Shown piece after piece: positions 62,002 through 64,000 of a stretch of 64,000 bases of DNA. The DNA is from Paraburkholderia lycopersici (GTDB lineage Bacteria > Pseudomonadota > Gammaproteobacteria > Burkholderiales > Burkholderiaceae): contig NZ_FMYQ01000025.1 in the NCBI RefSeq assembly GCF_900096975.1, forward strand, positions 1-64,000. Direction: 5' to 3'. The first letter of the stretch is position 1, and every line of letters starts with the position of its first letter. The notes under the pieces are model-generated. The model was not told the origin of the DNA, ran no database searches, and saw only the letters and a list, made by a program, of their open reading frames with translations. A program made the position numbers and the translations under genes.

Positions 62002-62412
62002 TCACAGCGACTGGCGCGCGTCGATGGCGTCACTCAGCAGCGCCACGAGTTCCTCGGGCCGCGCCGGCTTGGTCATGAAGTGCTGGAACCCCTCGCCAAT
62101 GCTGCGCAAACGCCAGCTTTCGTCGGTATGGCCCGTGAGCGCGACCGCGACAGTCGGGGCGTGATCGCCGCGAATCTCGTAGTCGCGCAGACGCTGGATC
62201 AGGTAGAAGCCGTCCATGGCCGGCAGGTCGAGATCGCAGACCACGGCGTCGGGGTGGAGGTTGAGGGCTGCTTCGACGCCCGTTTCGGCGTCTTCGACCG
62301 CCACGACGCGAGCCCCCTCCGCCTCCAGCAGCGAAGTCAGCGACGCCCGGCTTTGCGGGTCGTCTTCGACGAGAACGATGGTCGTCCGGTCGAGCTTGTG
62401 TACTGCATTCAT
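62002..62412 (-). CDS. single-domain response regulator
   Basis: 136 aa receiver only: acidic pair VEDD, phospho-acceptor in VVCDLDLPAMDG, switch threonine in VALTGH and lysine in MTKPA. No output domain, so it acts as a phosphate relay or by protein contact. Possible partners are the hybrid kinase at 55-57 kb or unseen kinases. Stands between zur and the photolyase gene. Confidence 0.92.
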   Translation of the reverse strand: MNAVHKLDRTTIVLVEDDPQSRASLTSLLEAEGARVVAVEDAETGVEAALNLHPDAVVCDLDLPAMDGFYLIQRLRDYEIRGDHAPTVAVALTGHTDESWRLRSIGEGFQHFMTKPARPEELVALLSDAIDARQSL

Positions 62413-62693
62413 TGTGTGTGCTTACATGCCTTTCTGTCTGTCAGGCCGACCGCGCGAGGCTAAACGCAACGCTTCGGCCTGTCCACGCCAAAAAACGGGC
62501 TGCGGCGTCTCGCCCGCTCGCCGCGCAACCGGCGTTGCGCACCTGGCCTGACGCCGGATATACGGCAACGAGCGGCAACGCGGGCCGTCTGGATAGAGCA
62601 ATCTTGATGCCGTCGGTTCCAGGGCGCGGCGCGCAAGGTCATCCGCGCCGCGCACGATAGCCGGGCTACAAGACAGGCCGATGAAAGCCGCGC

Positions 62694-64000
62694 TCATGCC
62701 CTGCCGCTCTGTTTCGAAGCGGTGCGGCCCTTCGCCCCGGCGGTCTTCGCATAGCCTTCGAGTGCGCGCCGGCGCGCCAGTTCATGCTCGATGATCCGTT
62801 GCGGATAATTCTCGCCGAGGCGCACGCCGGCCGCTGCCAGCGATTGCACGCACGCCTTCCACGGCTCGTGCACGAGCGCGTCCGGCAAGCCCGCCAGTTC
62901 CGGCACCCATCGCCGCACGTAATTGCCGCGCGGATCGAACTTCTGACCCTGCAGGACCGGATTGAAGATGCGGAAGTACGGCGCCGCATCCACGCCCGAG
63001 CCCGCCACCCACTGCCAGTTGGCCGGATTGCTGGCCGGATCGGCATCGACGAGTGTGTCCCAGAACCAGGATTCCCCCGCGCGCCAGTCGATCAGCAGAT
63101 GTTTGGTCAGGAACGACGCCGCGACCATGCGGACGCGGTTGTGCATCCAGCCCGTATGCCAAAGCTCGCGCATGCCGGCGTCGACGAGAGGGTAGCCGGT
63201 CAGCCCGCACTGCCACGCGCGCAGGCTTGCCGGGTCCTTGCGCCAGGGCATGGCGTCGAAAGCGGGACGCAGGTTGCGCGCGGCGAGGTCGGCGTAGTGA
63301 TAACGCTGGTAATGGCAAAACTCCCGCCAGCCCAGTTCGCTCGCGAACTTTTCCGCGCTTGCCGCGCGCCGCGCCGAGTCGCGCCCTTGCGCGTGCTGCG
63401 CGGCTTTCAACGCCGCCCAGACCTGGCGCGGCGAGATCGCGCCAACGGCCAGATACGGCGAGAGGCGGCTCGTTGCGGCGTCGCCGGGTTCTTCGCGCCC
63501 GGCGGCGTAGGCGTCGAGGTCGGTGGCGAGAAACGCGCGCAGGCGTTCGAGCGCCGCCTCCTCGCCCGCGGGCCACGCGGCGCGCAGGCCGCTCGCCCAG
63601 TCGGGCGCGCGCGGGGCGAGGCCGAGATCGTCGAGCTTCGATGCGCGCCGGGTAAGACGTGCCGGCAGCGATTGAAAAATCATCCGCTCGGGCTCGGACG
63701 CGGGCGGCGGCGGATCGCCCCTGCGCAGACAGGCGCGCCAGTAGGCGCCGAAGACCCGGAACGGCTCGCCCGACTGGTTCGACACGGTCCATGGCTCGTT
63801 GAGAAGCTGACCGTTGAAACTCTCGACGCGCACGCCGCGCTCTCGCAGCGCGGTCTTGAGCGCACGATCGGCCTCTCGCTGCGCCGCGCCATAGCGACGG
63901 TTCCAGTACACGGCCTGCGCGCCGGATTCGGCGACGAGCGCCTCGAGCGTCGCCGCTTCGTCGCCTTGCAGGAGCACCAGTTGGCCGCCGCGCGACGCCA
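62694..64000 (-). CDS. phrB: deoxyribodipyrimidine photolyase, N-terminus beyond window
   Basis: At least 435 aa; the frame continues past the right edge (ASRGGQLVLLQGDEA at the border), so the 5' part of the antenna domain is missing here. FAD-binding domain motifs: TSRLSPYLAVGAISPRQVW, LGWREFCHYQRYHY, MRELWHTGWMHNRVRM, and DADPASNPANWQWVAGSG. Repairs cyclobutane pyrimidine dimers with blue light. The C-terminal tail is lysine/arginine-rich. Confidence 0.93.
   Translation of the reverse strand, partial: ASRGGQLVLLQGDEAATLEALVAESGAQAVYWNRRYGAAQREADRALKTALRERGVRVESFNGQLLNEPWTVSNQSGEPFRVFGAYWRACLRRGDPPPPASEPERMIFQSLPARLTRRASKLDDLGLAPRAPDWASGLRAAWPAGEEAALERLRAFLATDLDAYAAGREEPGDAATSRLSPYLAVGAISPRQVWAALKAAQHAQGRDSARRAASAEKFASELGWREFCHYQRYHYADLAARNLRPAFDAMPWRKDPASLRAWQCGLTGYPLVDAGMRELWHTGWMHNRVRMVAASFLTKHLLIDWRAGESWFWDTLVDADPASNPANWQWVAGSGVDAAPYFRIFNPVLQGQKFDPRGNYVRRWVPELAGLPDALVHEPWKACVQSLAAAGVRLGENYPQRIIEHELARRRALEGYAKTAGAKGRTASKQSGRA

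Noticed and set aside
62422..62697. 91-aa minus-strand frame overlapping the photolyase stop by four bases
   Set aside because: Despite the ATGA overlap, the composition is arginine-rich and family-less; more likely chance than a coupled gene.
1..64000. CRISPR array, tRNA, rRNA, integrase or complete insertion sequence
   Set aside because: I looked for regularly spaced repeats, tRNA-like arms with CCA ends, transposase motifs and integrase signatures and found none convincing.

Overview
The window is GC-rich DNA from a betaproteobacterium. It looks like a Burkholderiaceae chromosome of the Paraburkholderia/Burkholderia/Caballeronia group. The main reasons are the AcnD/PrpF type of 2-methylcitrate operon controlled by PrpR, the Burkholderia-typical DUF4148 and DUF3331 proteins, and a T6SS with a TssL fused to an OmpA domain. 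Species cannot be fixed from sequence reading alone.

Left part (1-20.5 kb), accessory. A type VI secretion cluster edge (tssG, tssL, PAAR, all minus strand) leads into an ankyrin gene and two tandem displaced Rhs C-terminal toxin tips, each followed by a small putative immunity gene. A 71-bp near-identical DNA repeat encodes the shared end of the two Rhs cores. Immediately upstream, where an Rhs core would be expected, sits a complete four-gene Wadjet operon (jetA-jetB-jetC-jetD, overlapping start/stop codons), an SMC-type anti-plasmid system. Next come a fragment of an M24 peptidase gene and a plus-strand three-gene cassette (ribbon-helix-helix protein, PHP-ATPase of TrlF type, AlbA_2/HATPase protein) that looks like a defence or conflict module. 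A decaying minus-strand cassette follows: a small conserved gene that has lost its start codon, a TOTE-type primase-helicase interrupted by two in-frame TAG codons at what I expect to be tryptophan positions, and a shortened DUF6880-like gene. This block ends near a 13-bp repeated motif just before ribA.

Middle part (20.5-33.3 kb), core metabolism. ribA, a CBS protein, a DUF4148 protein and a 3-methyladenine glycosylase precede the propionate locus: prpR (minus) diverges from prpB-prpC-acnD-prpF (plus). The intergenic region has a good sigma-54 promoter and two palindromic upstream sites. Strong hairpins lie in the prpC-acnD and acnD-prpF gaps, and a terminator follows prpF. A LysM/degenerate-M23 lipoprotein faces the operon.

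Right part (33.9-64 kb), core and semi-core genes. These are OpgC-like membrane acyltransferase, an esterase, an AI-2E family exporter, a DUF3331 protein, a hotdog thioesterase diverging from adenosylcobalamin-dependent ribonucleotide reductase (nrdJ), and a LysR-controlled acyl-CoA dehydrogenase/CoA-transferase/MFS cluster. They are followed by a protoglobin-GAF-EAL c-di-GMP protein, a 2-hydroxyacid dehydrogenase, an AraC regulator diverging from a zinc alcohol dehydrogenase, a LysR regulator, a C39-like peptidase, a BetR-receiver protein convergent with a hybrid histidine kinase, a phosphoribosyltransferase-HAD fusion, a NERD helicase, a glutathione transferase, a Zur-type Fur protein, a single-domain response regulator and the 3' part of a photolyase gene cut by the window end. 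I saw no rRNA, tRNA, CRISPR array, integrase or intact insertion sequence.
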